Source: Cognatishimia activa (GTDB taxonomy: Bacteria > Pseudomonadota > Alphaproteobacteria > Rhodobacterales > Rhodobacteraceae). From it: a stretch of DNA of 64,000 nt. The position numbers were made by a program, and so were the translations under genes. The DNA lies in NCBI RefSeq assembly GCF_017798205.1, contig NZ_CP060010.1, positions 2,976,001 to 3,040,000 on the forward strand, given 5' to 3'. This document shows, one piece after another, positions 42,706-53,692 of the stretch (the first letter of the stretch is position 1; each line of letters opens with the position of its first letter). Under the pieces are notes generated by a model that was not told the origin of the DNA, ran no database searches, and saw only the letters and a program-made list of their open reading frames with translations.

Positions 42706-44235
42706 ATGACCTCTGTTTTCCATCAAGGCGATCCCGCGCCCTGCCCTGTGCCGTTCAACTACGCAGCACATGTCCTACAGCACGTAAATGAACTAAATTC
42801 AAAAACCGCGCTTATTATTGCAAATAGGACTAGGTATGAAAATTGGACCTATAGTGAATTATCCAACCTAATTCAGTCTATCATAGTAGAGTTTAAAACA
42901 GCGTTCATTGTGCCCGGAGACATTTTGCTCATGCGATTGGGCAATACGTTGGAGTTTCCGGCCACTTATTTGGCCGCTTTGGCCTTGGGCGCGGTACCTG
43001 TGCCGACCTCTCCGATGCTGACAGAGGCGGAAATCGCGAAAATCATCACAGAATTGCGCCCTAGAGCGATTGTCAGAGACCCGAAACTCTCTTTGCCAAA
43101 GTGTGAGACGCCCGTCATCACTTTGCCGGAAACGAGGGCATCACAAGATCCGATCCAGTTTCACATGGGCGATCCGAACCGACTTGGCTATATCGTTTAC
43201 ACCTCTGGAACCTCGGGAAAACCCATGGCTGTCGCCCACGCACATCGTGCAATTTGGGCGCGGCGGATGATGATTTCTGACTGGTATGATCTGCGCGCCA
43301 GCGACCGGGTGTTTCACGCAGGGGCCTTCAATTGGACCTTCACCATGGGCACCGGATTGATGGATCCTTGGTCTGTCGGCGCAACAAGTCTGATCCCCGC
43401 GCCAGAGACCAAAATCGACGACATTCCAGATTTATTGCGAAACCACAAGGCAACTATATTCGCAGCAGCTCCAGGCGTTTACAGAAAACTTTTAAAGCAA
43501 AAGGCGAACCTGTCGAGCCTAACCCTGCGCCATGGTCTCTGCGCCGGAGAAAAGCTGTCTGAGGACCTGCGCAAAGCCTGGCAAGACGCCACGGGCTGCG
43601 ATGTGCATGAGGCTTTTGGCATGTCAGAATGCTCGACCTTTATTTCCGGATCCCCCGCAAACCCTTGCAAACCCGGCACGCTCGGACGCCCCCAAAAGGG
43701 CCGCCACATCGCCATCCTAAACGGCGACACCCCGGCCCCGCGCAACTCCCCCGGCGAAATCGCCGTGCATCGCGGCGATCCGGGCCTCATGCTGGGCTAT
43801 CATAATGCCTCTGATGCCACCGCCGCCAAATTCCGCGGCGATTGGTTTGTGACCGGCGACCTTGGATCAATGGACCAGGACGGCAATGTTACTTACTTAG
43901 GCCGCGCGGATGACATGATGAACGCAGGCGGCTATCGCGTCTCGCCTCTCGAAGTCGAGGACGCCCTTCGCCAGCACCCAGACATTGAGCAAATCGCCGT
44001 CACGGACGTCGAAATCGCCAAAGACGCCCGCGTCATTGCCGCCTTTTACACATCTGCGTCAGAGATCACTGAGGATGATTTAAAGCGTTTTGCCAATTCC
44101 TTTTTAGCCAGCTACAAACAGCCCCGCATCTATCAACGCGTTGACGTACTGCCGACCAATCCAAACGGCAAATTGTCTCGCAAACTGATGCGCCAAACCT
44201 TTGAGGCCCAAAATGACCGCACCGATAAAACTTGA
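42706..44235 (+). CDS. AMP-forming acyl-CoA ligase
   Basis: The protein is 509 residues. Adenylation motifs are present: YTSGTSGKPMAVAH near residue 165, EAFGMSECSTF near residue 304, TGDLGSMDQDG near residue 385, GRADDMMNAGGYRVSPLEVE near residue 402 and the C-terminal catalytic Lys in NPNGKLSRKL. The AFNWTF segment and overall form resemble benzoate- or medium-chain acyl-CoA ligases; the substrate is not known. The ATG at 42706 has a weak ribosome-binding site. The stretch 42780-42905 is unusually AT-rich and full of rare codons. The stop overlaps the next start by 23 bases. Confidence 0.88.
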   Translation: MTSVFHQGDPAPCPVPFNYAAHVLQHVNELNSKTALIIANRTRYENWTYSELSNLIQSIIVEFKTAFIVPGDILLMRLGNTLEFPATYLAALALGAVPVPTSPMLTEAEIAKIITELRPRAIVRDPKLSLPKCETPVITLPETRASQDPIQFHMGDPNRLGYIVYTSGTSGKPMAVAHAHRAIWARRMMISDWYDLRASDRVFHAGAFNWTFTMGTGLMDPWSVGATSLIPAPETKIDDIPDLLRNHKATIFAAAPGVYRKLLKQKANLSSLTLRHGLCAGEKLSEDLRKAWQDATGCDVHEAFGMSECSTFISGSPANPCKPGTLGRPQKGRHIAILNGDTPAPRNSPGEIAVHRGDPGLMLGYHNASDATAAKFRGDWFVTGDLGSMDQDGNVTYLGRADDMMNAGGYRVSPLEVEDALRQHPDIEQIAVTDVEIAKDARVIAAFYTSASEITEDDLKRFANSFLASYKQPRIYQRVDVLPTNPNGKLSRKLMRQTFEAQNDRTDKT

Positions 44236-44866
44236 TGTCCTGTCTGATCCGATCTGCCCGTGGTGCTATATCGGGAAAACCCATTTGGATCGGGCACTTG
44301 CGGCCGAAGAAGACCATCCTTTCGTGATCGAATGGCACCCGTTTCAACTCAATCCTGACATGCCCGAGGACGGTATGGATCGTCGCGAGTATCTCGAACG
44401 TAAATTTGGCGGTAAGGATGGTGCGATCCGTGTTTACGGCCAGATCGCGCAACATGCCGAGGACGCGGGCATCCAAATCGACTTTGCTGCGATCCAGAAA
44501 ACGCCAAACACAGTGAACGCGCATCGCCTGATCCATTGGGCGGGCATTGAAGGCAAACAAAACGAGATCGTAGACGCTCTGTTTTCAGCCTATTTCAAAG
44601 AAGGCCGCGATATTGGCGATATCGAAACCCTCGCAGACATCGCAGACAATGCCGGAATGGACGCCGCTGTCGTAACACGGCTTCTTAAAAGCGATGAGGA
44701 CAAGCAAAGCATCCGCGACCGGGACGTTCACAGTCGTGAAATGGGTGTGAACTCTGTGCCGACCTTCATTGTCGGCAGCCGTCATGCTGTCCCGGGTGCT
44801 CAGCCACCGGAACTGTGGCAGAAGGTAATCAAAGAACTGCGCGAGAAGGCCGAGGGTGCTGAATGA
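44213..44866 (+). CDS. DsbA-family thioredoxin-fold oxidoreductase (FrnE / HCCA isomerase type)
   Basis: The protein is 217 residues with no signal peptide, so it is cytosolic. The active-site CPWC occurs in DVLSDPICPWCYIGKTHLD at residues 7-25. The helical insert and the cis-Pro segment GVNSVPTFIVGSRHAVPGAQPPE near residue 180 are typical of FrnE-like proteins. It starts inside the 3' end of the acyl-CoA ligase gene (23-base overlap), so the two are co-translated. The function of the pair is unknown. Confidence 0.9.
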   Translation: MTAPIKLDVLSDPICPWCYIGKTHLDRALAAEEDHPFVIEWHPFQLNPDMPEDGMDRREYLERKFGGKDGAIRVYGQIAQHAEDAGIQIDFAAIQKTPNTVNAHRLIHWAGIEGKQNEIVDALFSAYFKEGRDIGDIETLADIADNAGMDAAVVTRLLKSDEDKQSIRDRDVHSREMGVNSVPTFIVGSRHAVPGAQPPELWQKVIKELREKAEGAE

Positions 44867-44919
44867 ACAGATCGCACGAGTGGGTTGCATCGACGCATCT
44901 TTAGGGTAGTCTAGCCTCA

Positions 44920-44931
44920 TCGACGCGTCGA
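44920..44931. promoter_or_regulatory. Perfect 12-bp palindrome upstream of the MFS gene
   Basis: TCGACGCGTCGA lies 47 bases before the MFS start, with a related half (ATCGACGC) about 30 bases further upstream. It could be the operator of an exporter repressor. Confidence 0.35.
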
Positions 44932-44978
44932 GTTGCACGAATTTGCAAGGGCGCGGTCGTCAACCAAAGGATCGCCCC

Positions 44979-46181
44979 GTGACTGACCAACGCCGCTTGT
45001 CGGAATTGGAATTCATTGCGTTGACCGCAATGCTTTTCGCCACCATCGCCTTTTCCATCGACGCCATGCTGCCCGCATTGACCGTCATGGGCGAGGAACT
45101 CAGCCCCGCTGACCCGGAGCGCGCCACTTTGGTGGTCGGCATCTTTGTTTTGGGCATGGGCATCGGCACGTTCTTTGCGGGACCTTTGTCGGACGCCTTT
45201 GGCAGAAAGCCTGTGATCTTAGGAGGGTACGCGCTATATATTGTGGGCTCTGTGATGGCGGCGACCTCGACCACTTTGGAATGGGTGCTGGCCGGGCGTC
45301 TGATCCAAGGCCTTGCCGTTGCAGGCCCGCGCATTGCCGCTTTGGCCATGGTCCGAGACCTTTATAGCGGGGAACGCATGGCCTCGATCAGTTCATATTC
45401 CATGATGATCTTTGTACTCGTCCCCGCCGTCGCGCCTCTGATCGGCCAACAGATCATGATCGCTTTCGATTGGCGCGCGATTTTCGTTTCTTTCGTTCTG
45501 TTTGCTATCGTCATCGGCACATGGCTGGCCACGCGGCAACCCGAAACCTTGCTGCGCGAAAATCGAGTGCCCATATCGGCCCGCGCCATGGGCAACGCGG
45601 TTGTCGAATGCCTCTCAAACCGCGTCTTTCGATTTTCGGTCACCGTTCTAACACTGACCTTCGCGGGACTTTTTGCGCTGATTTCATCCGTCCAGCCGAT
45701 TTATGCCGAGAGCTTTGGCGCAGCCGAAACCTTCCCCTATTGGTTCGCAGGCTCTGCCCTTTTGGCCATTCCCGGCAATTTCTTGAACGGAAGGCTGGTG
45801 CTGCGCTATGGCATGCGATTGCTGGTGAAATCCGCCGTTTTGGGCCATCTGATCATGACAATCCTAATGCTCGGCTTGCTGCTGAGCGAGAACATGACAA
45901 TCTGGATGTTCTTTATCTACTCCACATCCTTCATGTTCTCGATGAGCTTCGTTTTCCCAAACCTTACCGCGCTGTCGATGGAACCTATGGGCCATATCGC
46001 AGGCCTGGCGGCCTCGGTGAATGGGGCCATTTCCACAATCCTCGCCGCGGCCCTTGCGATACCAATCGGGCTGGCCTTTGATGGCACGCCACGCGCCGTC
46101 CTGATCGGAACTCTCATAGGCTTGGCAGTCAGTTACGCCTTGATGCTCAAGTTAGGTCCGAGACCCGCGAATGAGGCCTAA
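44979..46181 (+). CDS. MFS multidrug transporter, Bcr/CflA type
   Basis: The protein is 400 residues with twelve predicted membrane helices. The DHA1 signature LSDAFGRKPVILGG lies between helices 2 and 3 near residue 70, and the motif RLIQGLAVAGPRIAALAMVRDL near residue 108 is of the Bcr/CflA exporter class. The start chosen is GTG at 44979 because AAGGA lies eight bases upstream; an in-frame TTG at 44943 has no such site. The 3' end overlaps mfd by 4 bases. Exported compound unknown. Confidence 0.9.
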   Translation: MTDQRRLSELEFIALTAMLFATIAFSIDAMLPALTVMGEELSPADPERATLVVGIFVLGMGIGTFFAGPLSDAFGRKPVILGGYALYIVGSVMAATSTTLEWVLAGRLIQGLAVAGPRIAALAMVRDLYSGERMASISSYSMMIFVLVPAVAPLIGQQIMIAFDWRAIFVSFVLFAIVIGTWLATRQPETLLRENRVPISARAMGNAVVECLSNRVFRFSVTVLTLTFAGLFALISSVQPIYAESFGAAETFPYWFAGSALLAIPGNFLNGRLVLRYGMRLLVKSAVLGHLIMTILMLGLLLSENMTIWMFFIYSTSFMFSMSFVFPNLTALSMEPMGHIAGLAASVNGAISTILAAALAIPIGLAFDGTPRAVLIGTLIGLAVSYALMLKLGPRPANEA

Positions 46182-49100
46182 GCCTTCTTTTTAGGCTTCG
46201 CCTTTACCGCCAAATCCCGCGCGATTTCAAAGGCGCCGCGGATCTTGTCGCGGTTGTTTTTCCAGTCGCGGCGCACGACGATCTTGTTGTCCTTGATCTT
46301 CGCCAAGCCGCGCTGATCCTGGATAAAGGCCACCAGACCTTCGGGCGAGGCGAACTTGTCATTGTGGAACTGAATGGTCGCGCCCTTTGGCCCGCCATCC
46401 AGCTTCGCGATCCCTGCCCGTTTACACATCGCCTTAATGCGCACGACCAGCAAGAGCGTGTTCACCTCGTTCGGCAACTTGCCAAACCGGTCGATAAGCT
46501 CCGCCGCAAAGCCTTCGAGCTCGACTTTATTCGTGAGGCTCGACAGACGGCGATAGAGCCCGAGGCGCACGTCCAGATCAGGCACATAGTCCTCGGGGAT
46601 CAGAACCGGCACGCCCAAATTGATCTGCGGGGCCCATTGATCGTCGACCTCTGACAGGCCTTCCATCTCACCCGCGCGGATCTTGGCGATCGCCTCTTCG
46701 AGCATGGACTGATACAGCTCATAGCCTACATCGCGCATCTGACCAGATTGTTCTTCACCCAGTAGGTTCCCTGCCCCGCGGATATCAAGGTCTTGAGACG
46801 CCAGCGTAAATCCGGCCCCGAGCGTATCCAGCGAGCCAAGAACGCGCAGACGTTTCTCGGCAGCCGGCGTCAGAGGCTTGCGCGGTTTCGTCGTCAGATA
46901 GGCATAGGCGCGGGTCTTGGAGCGGCCTACACGGCCCCTAATCTGATAAAGCTGGCTGAGGCCAAACATATCGGCGCGATGGACGACCATTGTGTTAGCC
47001 GTCGGGATATCGAGGCCCGATTCCACAATCGTCGTCGCCAAAAGCACGTCGTATTTGCCGTCATAGAAAGCGTTCATGCGGTCATCGAGCTCACCGGCAG
47101 CCATTTGGCCGTGGGCGACCACATAGGTCAGCTCGGGCAGCTGTTCTTTCAGGAACTCTTCGATTTCGGGCAAATCAGAAATCCGAGGCACCACATAGAA
47201 GGACTGCCCACCCCGATAATGTTCGCGCAACAGAGCCTCGCGGATCGTCACGCCGTCAAACTCGCTGACATAAGTGCGGATCGCCAGACGATCCACAGGC
47301 GGCGTGCCGATAATCGACAGATCACGCACGCCAGAGAGGCTCAGTTGCAACGTCCGAGGGATCGGTGTCGCGGTCAGGGTAAGAACATGCACGTCAGACC
47401 GCAGTTGCTTCAGACGTTCTTTATGGGCCACCCCGAAATGCTGCTCTTCGTCGACGATCAGCAGGCCAAGGTTTTGGAATTTAATGTTTTTCGCGAGCAA
47501 CGCATGGGTGCCGACCACGATATCAACGGTCCCACGCGACATGCCATCGCGGGTTTTCTCAGCCTCTTTCGCCGATACAAACCGCGACAGCCCATGCACT
47601 TCCAGTGGGAACCCCCTGAAGCGTTCTGAAAAGCTCTTGAGATGCTGTCGGGCCAGCAATGTCGTCGGCGCGATCACTGCGACCTGCACGCCTGACATCG
47701 CCGCCGCAAAGGCTGCGCGCATGGCGACTTCGGTTTTGCCAAAGCCCACGTCTCCACAGACCAAACGATCCATCGGCAGACCCGAGGCCAGATCCTCCAT
47801 CACATCGCCAATGGCGCTGAGCTGATCTTCGGTCTCGCTATAAGGGAAGCGCGCGGAAAAAGCCTCCCAGGCGTGATGCGGTGCCTCGAGCATAGGCGCT
47901 TTGCGCAAGGCACGCTCGGCGGCCACGCGAATGAGCTTATCCGCCATTTCGCGGATGCGCTCTTTCAGTTTAGCCTTCTTCGCTTGCCAGGCCCCGCCAC
48001 CAAGACGGTCCAGCAGCCCTTCGTCATGGCCGTATTTCGACAAGAGTTCGATGTTCTCGACCGGTAGGTACAGCTTGGCCTTCTCGGCATATTCAAGGCT
48101 GATGCATTCATGCGCCGCGCCCGCCGCCGTGATGACCTCTAGCCCGTGATAGCGGCCGATCCCGTGATCCACATGCACGACCAAATCACCGGGACTAAGC
48201 GACTGTGTTTCGGTCAGGAAATTCTCAGCCTTGCGCCGTTTCTTGGGCGCGCGGATCAAGCGGTCGCCCAGCACGTCTTGTTCGGAAATCACCGTCAGAC
48301 CGGGGGCTTCAAAGCCGCTTTCCAGCGCCCAAACAGCCAGATAGAGCCCGGATTTCCCAATGGCTTTGGCGTCTTTGATGGCGATGGTTTCGGCGAGGCC
48401 TTCGTCTTCAATGAGGCCGCTCAGACGTTCCCGCGCACCTTCGGAATAGGACGCAACAACAACCGGTCCATTGTGAAGTTTTGCATTAATATGATCTGCA
48501 AGCGCACTGAAAAGGCTCACGTTTTCCATCTGACGCTCTGGCGAGAAATTCCGACCTATCCGCGCCATCTTGTCAATCGCGCCAGGCCCCGACGCCTGTG
48601 GGAGCGGCTTGAAGTTCAGCACCCGACGCGCGCCAACGGCCTCAATCCATGCCGCATCGTCCATATACAGCAACTCTGCAGGTACAGGTTTATAGACCGT
48701 GTCCAACCGGTTCTTTTGCGTCAACGCATGGGCGCGGGTTTCGTATTGATCCCTGACCGAGTCCCAGCGTGCCAGACGCGACGGTTCGCATTGGTCGTCC
48801 ACGCTGATCGACGCCTCTGGCAGATAGTCGAACAAGGTCTCAAGCCGCTCATGAAAGAACGGCAACCAATGCTCAATCCCCTGATGTTTGCGCCCTGCTG
48901 ACACCGCCTCATACAGAGGATCATCCGTGCCAGCCGCCCCAAACTCGATGCGATAATTCTGCCGGAACCGTGTGATTGCCGCTTCATCCAGAATGACTTC
49001 GGACACCGGCGCCAATTCCACCAGATCCAGCGTTTCCGTTGTACGCTGCGATACCGGATCAAAACGACGCGCGCCGTCTAGAACGTCTCCGAAGAGATCG

Positions 49101-49624
49101 AGGCGTACGGGGCCGCCTTCGCCCGGAGGATAGATATCGATGATACCACCGCGGATCGCGTAGTCTCCGGGCTCCATCACCGTGGGCGCTTGGGTAAAAC
49201 CCATCCGTACCAGAAACTCGCGAAGCTCTTTTTCGTTGACCTGATAGTTTACCTGCGCGCGAAACGCCGCGTCTTTCAGAACCTCGCGCGCGGGAACCCG
49301 TTGCGTGGCCGCATTCAGCGTCGTCAACAGGACGAACTGCTTTGGCATCCCATGCACCAGCCCCGCCAAGGTCGCCATCCGCGCCGCCGCGATGTCGGCA
49401 TTCGGCGACACACGGTCATAGGGCAAGCAATCCCAACCGGGGAATACCACCACAGGCACATCAGGCCCAAAGAAGGCCAGCGCCGCCTGCATCGCTGCCA
49501 ATCGCTTGTCGTCGCGCGCGATATGCAGAACCGGACCGCCTGAACGCTCCATTTCCTCTAGGATCAGCTTGGCGTCGAACCCTTCGGGCGCGCCACCAAC
49601 GGTGACGTGATGTTGTGTCGTCAT
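46178..49624 (-). CDS. mfd: Transcription-repair coupling factor Mfd
   Basis: Mfd displaces RNA polymerase stalled at DNA damage and recruits UvrA. The protein is 1148 residues. In order it has a UvrB-like N-terminal module (about residues 1-330), the RNA-polymerase interacting CarD-like domain (LSPGDLVVHVDHGIGRYHGLE near residue 480), the translocase motor (Walker A CGDVGFGKTEVAMRAA near residue 620, motif II VDEEQHFGVAHKERLK, motif VI LYQIRGRVGRSKTRAYAYL) and the TRCF C-terminal domain. It begins MTTQHHVTVGG. The small membrane-protein gene precedes it by 10 bases. Confidence 0.97.
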   Translation of the reverse strand: MTTQHHVTVGGAPEGFDAKLILEEMERSGGPVLHIARDDKRLAAMQAALAFFGPDVPVVVFPGWDCLPYDRVSPNADIAAARMATLAGLVHGMPKQFVLLTTLNAATQRVPAREVLKDAAFRAQVNYQVNEKELREFLVRMGFTQAPTVMEPGDYAIRGGIIDIYPPGEGGPVRLDLFGDVLDGARRFDPVSQRTTETLDLVELAPVSEVILDEAAITRFRQNYRIEFGAAGTDDPLYEAVSAGRKHQGIEHWLPFFHERLETLFDYLPEASISVDDQCEPSRLARWDSVRDQYETRAHALTQKNRLDTVYKPVPAELLYMDDAAWIEAVGARRVLNFKPLPQASGPGAIDKMARIGRNFSPERQMENVSLFSALADHINAKLHNGPVVVASYSEGARERLSGLIEDEGLAETIAIKDAKAIGKSGLYLAVWALESGFEAPGLTVISEQDVLGDRLIRAPKKRRKAENFLTETQSLSPGDLVVHVDHGIGRYHGLEVITAAGAAHECISLEYAEKAKLYLPVENIELLSKYGHDEGLLDRLGGGAWQAKKAKLKERIREMADKLIRVAAERALRKAPMLEAPHHAWEAFSARFPYSETEDQLSAIGDVMEDLASGLPMDRLVCGDVGFGKTEVAMRAAFAAAMSGVQVAVIAPTTLLARQHLKSFSERFRGFPLEVHGLSRFVSAKEAEKTRDGMSRGTVDIVVGTHALLAKNIKFQNLGLLIVDEEQHFGVAHKERLKQLRSDVHVLTLTATPIPRTLQLSLSGVRDLSIIGTPPVDRLAIRTYVSEFDGVTIREALLREHYRGGQSFYVVPRISDLPEIEEFLKEQLPELTYVVAHGQMAAGELDDRMNAFYDGKYDVLLATTIVESGLDIPTANTMVVHRADMFGLSQLYQIRGRVGRSKTRAYAYLTTKPRKPLTPAAEKRLRVLGSLDTLGAGFTLASQDLDIRGAGNLLGEEQSGQMRDVGYELYQSMLEEAIAKIRAGEMEGLSEVDDQWAPQINLGVPVLIPEDYVPDLDVRLGLYRRLSSLTNKVELEGFAAELIDRFGKLPNEVNTLLLVVRIKAMCKRAGIAKLDGGPKGATIQFHNDKFASPEGLVAFIQDQRGLAKIKDNKIVVRRDWKNNRDKIRGAFEIARDLAVKAKPKKKA

Positions 49625-49634
49625 GTCAGCCCCG

Positions 49635-51275
<1,641 letters not shown>

Positions 51276-51365
51276 AGCGCCGAAAGCGCTCTATCTTGGG
51301 TGACAATGCGGGCCGATGGGTCTATGTTGTGGCGCAAATCGACAGTGATAAGAACAGGCAAACAG

Positions 51366-51926
51366 ATGAAAACCATCAAGAGACGTGCCCTCATACTTAC
51401 GGCCATGGCCAGCGTGACCATGGCAACCGCGTGCGGAAATGGCGTCAACAGCCGCGGCTCTGACACGATCAATGCGCGCGTTGAGGCGACGCTGAACTAT
51501 ATGTACGACGAGTACCCCAACACGATCGACCTCGCCGATAAAGCGGCTGGGATGCTGGTCATGCCATTGATCACTGAAGCAGGTCTTGGCTTTGGCGGCG
51601 GCTATGGTCGCGGTGCTCTGAAGGTGAATGACGAGGTCGTGGATTACTACTCCACAACGCGTGCGAATTTTGGCTTCCAGATCGGTGCCCAGCAATTCGC
51701 GCATGTTCTGTTCTTCATGACCGAAGGCGCGCTGCAGGAATTCCAGAGCTCTCGCGGATGGGCGGCCGGTGCTGACCTGGAGTATGTTGTCTCTGATCAG
51801 GGCGACTCTTTGGCGACCGACACAACGACCCTGCGCAGCCCGGTTCTGGCGGTCGTCTTTGGTCGTGCCGGTGCACGGATTGGCGCGACGCTTGAGGGAT
51901 CGAAATACACGCGGATCATCCCGTAA
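51366..51926 (+). CDS. YSC84-domain lipoprotein
   Basis: The protein is 186 residues from the ATG at 51366. A lipoprotein signal peptide ends ...TMATAC with Cys23 as the probable acylation site. The rest matches the YSC84/SYLF lipid-binding domain: AAGMLVMPLITEAGLGFGGGYGRGAL near residue 58 and FGFQIGAQQFAHVLFFMTEGAL near residue 100. Bacterial members are periplasmic lipid-binding proteins of unclear role. It follows hemB and precedes the esterase gene by 9 bases. Confidence 0.85.
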   Translation: MKTIKRRALILTAMASVTMATACGNGVNSRGSDTINARVEATLNYMYDEYPNTIDLADKAAGMLVMPLITEAGLGFGGGYGRGALKVNDEVVDYYSTTRANFGFQIGAQQFAHVLFFMTEGALQEFQSSRGWAAGADLEYVVSDQGDSLATDTTTLRSPVLAVVFGRAGARIGATLEGSKYTRIIP

Positions 51927-51935
51927 ACTCCGCCG

Positions 51936-52778
51936 ATGCGGATCATCGAAAATATCACCTATGTCGAGCGCCAGTCTGAAAATCTGGCGCTCGATTTGTA
52001 TTTGCCCTATCGCACCCCGCAAGCCACCGTGGTCTTCGCCCATGGCGGAGGCTTTCAAAAAGGCACGCGATCCTCGGCAGAGGTTTTGCCCCTCGCGCGG
52101 CGGTTTACGCGTGACGGATATGCCTTTGCGTCTATCAGCTATCGCTTGAAAACGCCGCTGGAAGCCTTTGACCTAATTCATAGAAAAGCCATTCGCGCCA
52201 ATAGAAAGAGATCCGTCGAAAGCGGACTCGCAACGTCCAAACGATTGATGGGCCCCGCCTTTGAAGCCGCGCGTTTAGACCTTGGTGCGGCGGTCGCCTT
52301 TATGAAATCGCGAAGCTCAGGCTGGGATATCGCGACAAGTAGCGTGTTTGTGGTTGGCATTTCGGCGGGCGGGATCGCAGCGCTTTCTCTGGCCTATCCG
52401 CCCGAGAACCTGCCAACGACATGCCGGCCCGACGCAGTTCTTGGATTGGGCGCTGCCATGGTGCAACCTTGGTGCCTCTCGCCCAACGGCGTCCCGAGCC
52501 TTATGCTGCACAGCACAATGGATCGCATCATCCGGCCTCAGAACACAGCACTAGTAGAGAAAGCCGCACGTCAGGCCGAAGCTCCGTTGCGCACGATCAT
52601 CTGCGCGCGGCGCGGACATGGCGCGCCTGTTGAGGCCTTGCTCAACGACCAAGACAAGACAGGCACGCCCTATTGGACCCATATGCGGATGTTGTTTGAC
52701 GCTTGTTCAGATCAGTCGAGCGCCCGTAAACGTTTGATAAGGCTGGATGTATCCCAACGCCCGCCGCCCAGTTTCTGA
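51936..52778 (+). CDS. Alpha/beta-hydrolase, carboxylesterase/lipase (HSL-like) type
   Basis: The protein is 280 residues. The oxyanion hole HGGGF is near residue 36, the nucleophile elbow GISAGG near residue 147 and the catalytic His probably in RRGHGAP near residue 227. Its last 67 bases overlap the convergent reductase gene at 52712. It is 9 bases after the YSC84 lipoprotein gene and probably co-transcribed. No signal peptide is seen. The substrate is unknown. Confidence 0.82.
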   Translation: MRIIENITYVERQSENLALDLYLPYRTPQATVVFAHGGGFQKGTRSSAEVLPLARRFTRDGYAFASISYRLKTPLEAFDLIHRKAIRANRKRSVESGLATSKRLMGPAFEAARLDLGAAVAFMKSRSSGWDIATSSVFVVGISAGGIAALSLAYPPENLPTTCRPDAVLGLGAAMVQPWCLSPNGVPSLMLHSTMDRIIRPQNTALVEKAARQAEAPLRTIICARRGHGAPVEALLNDQDKTGTPYWTHMRMLFDACSDQSSARKRLIRLDVSQRPPPSF

Positions 52779-53584
52779 ACGTCCTTGTAGAACTGATCGA
52801 CCAAAGCCGTTACCGGCAGGCTCGCGCCGGTTTCATTCGCCGTGTCCAGACATATCCCCAGATCCTTACGCATCCAATCGACCGCAAAGCCGTGATCAAA
52901 GTGATCTGCAATCATCGTCTCGTAGCGATTGGACATCTGCCAAGACCCCGCCGCGCCCTGCGAGATCACCTCGACAACCGCCGCGCCATCCAAACCGGCC
53001 TTCTCGGCGAAATGCAGCGCCTCAGAGAGCCCCTGAACCACGCCAGCAATCGCGATCTGGTTGCACATCTTGGTCATCTGACCCGCACCACTCTCGCCAA
53101 TACGACGACAAATGCGCGCGTAGGACTCCATAACGGGCTCGGCCTTTGTGTAAGTGTCTGCATCACCACCGCACATGATGGACAAAACCCCGTTCTCGGC
53201 CCCCGCCTGACCACCAGAGATCGGCGCATCGACAAAGCCAAGACCCGCAGCACCTGCCGCCTCATAAAGCTCGCGCGTGACTTTGGCCGATACCGTCGTG
53301 TGATCCACAAAGATCGCGCCGTCTTTCATCGCGGCAAAGGCCCCGCCCTCGCCGACACAGACCTGACGCAAGTCGTCGTCATTGCCGACGCAGGCCATGA
53401 CAAAATCCGCGCCCTCTGCTGCAGCCGCCGGCGTAAGCGCCATTTCGCCACCGTGTTCCTTCACCCAGGCCTCGGCTTTTGCAGCAGTTCGGTTATAAAC
53501 CACCACCTCAAACCCCTTAGATTTAAGGTGCCCCGCCATTGGATGGCCCATGACGCCAAGTCCCAGAAATGCCACGCGTGTCAT
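52712..53584 (-). CDS. 3-hydroxyisobutyrate dehydrogenase / tartronate semialdehyde reductase family oxidoreductase
   Basis: The protein is 290 residues from the ATG at 53584, with GAGGGGGA upstream. An in-frame extension to 54004 was rejected because it runs antisense through the penicillin acylase gene. It has the dinucleotide motif FLGLGVMGHPMAGHL at the N-terminus, the substrate-binding DAPISGGQAGAENG near residue 118 and the catalytic Lys in MTKMCNQIAIAG near residue 170. Family members reduce or oxidise small beta-hydroxyacids. The exact substrate (glycerate, hydroxyisobutyrate, or other) cannot be decided here. Confidence 0.88.
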   Translation of the reverse strand: MTRVAFLGLGVMGHPMAGHLKSKGFEVVVYNRTAAKAEAWVKEHGGEMALTPAAAAEGADFVMACVGNDDDLRQVCVGEGGAFAAMKDGAIFVDHTTVSAKVTRELYEAAGAAGLGFVDAPISGGQAGAENGVLSIMCGGDADTYTKAEPVMESYARICRRIGESGAGQMTKMCNQIAIAGVVQGLSEALHFAEKAGLDGAAVVEVISQGAAGSWQMSNRYETMIADHFDHGFAVDWMRKDLGICLDTANETGASLPVTALVDQFYKDVQKLGGGRWDTSSLIKRLRALD

Positions 53585-53692
53585 CGCTTTTCCCCCTCGC
53601 AAATTCGTCGTAATGTCTGTCTGCATGTGTGCCCGCGACAAAGGCCCAAGCGCAAGAGCAAATACCAAAGCAAGACCCAATAGAGACGCGCA

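Noticed and set aside
51276-51290. Terminator after hemB (AGCGC-CGAAA-GCGCT).
   Set aside because: The stem is only five base pairs and no T run follows, so it is too weak to call.
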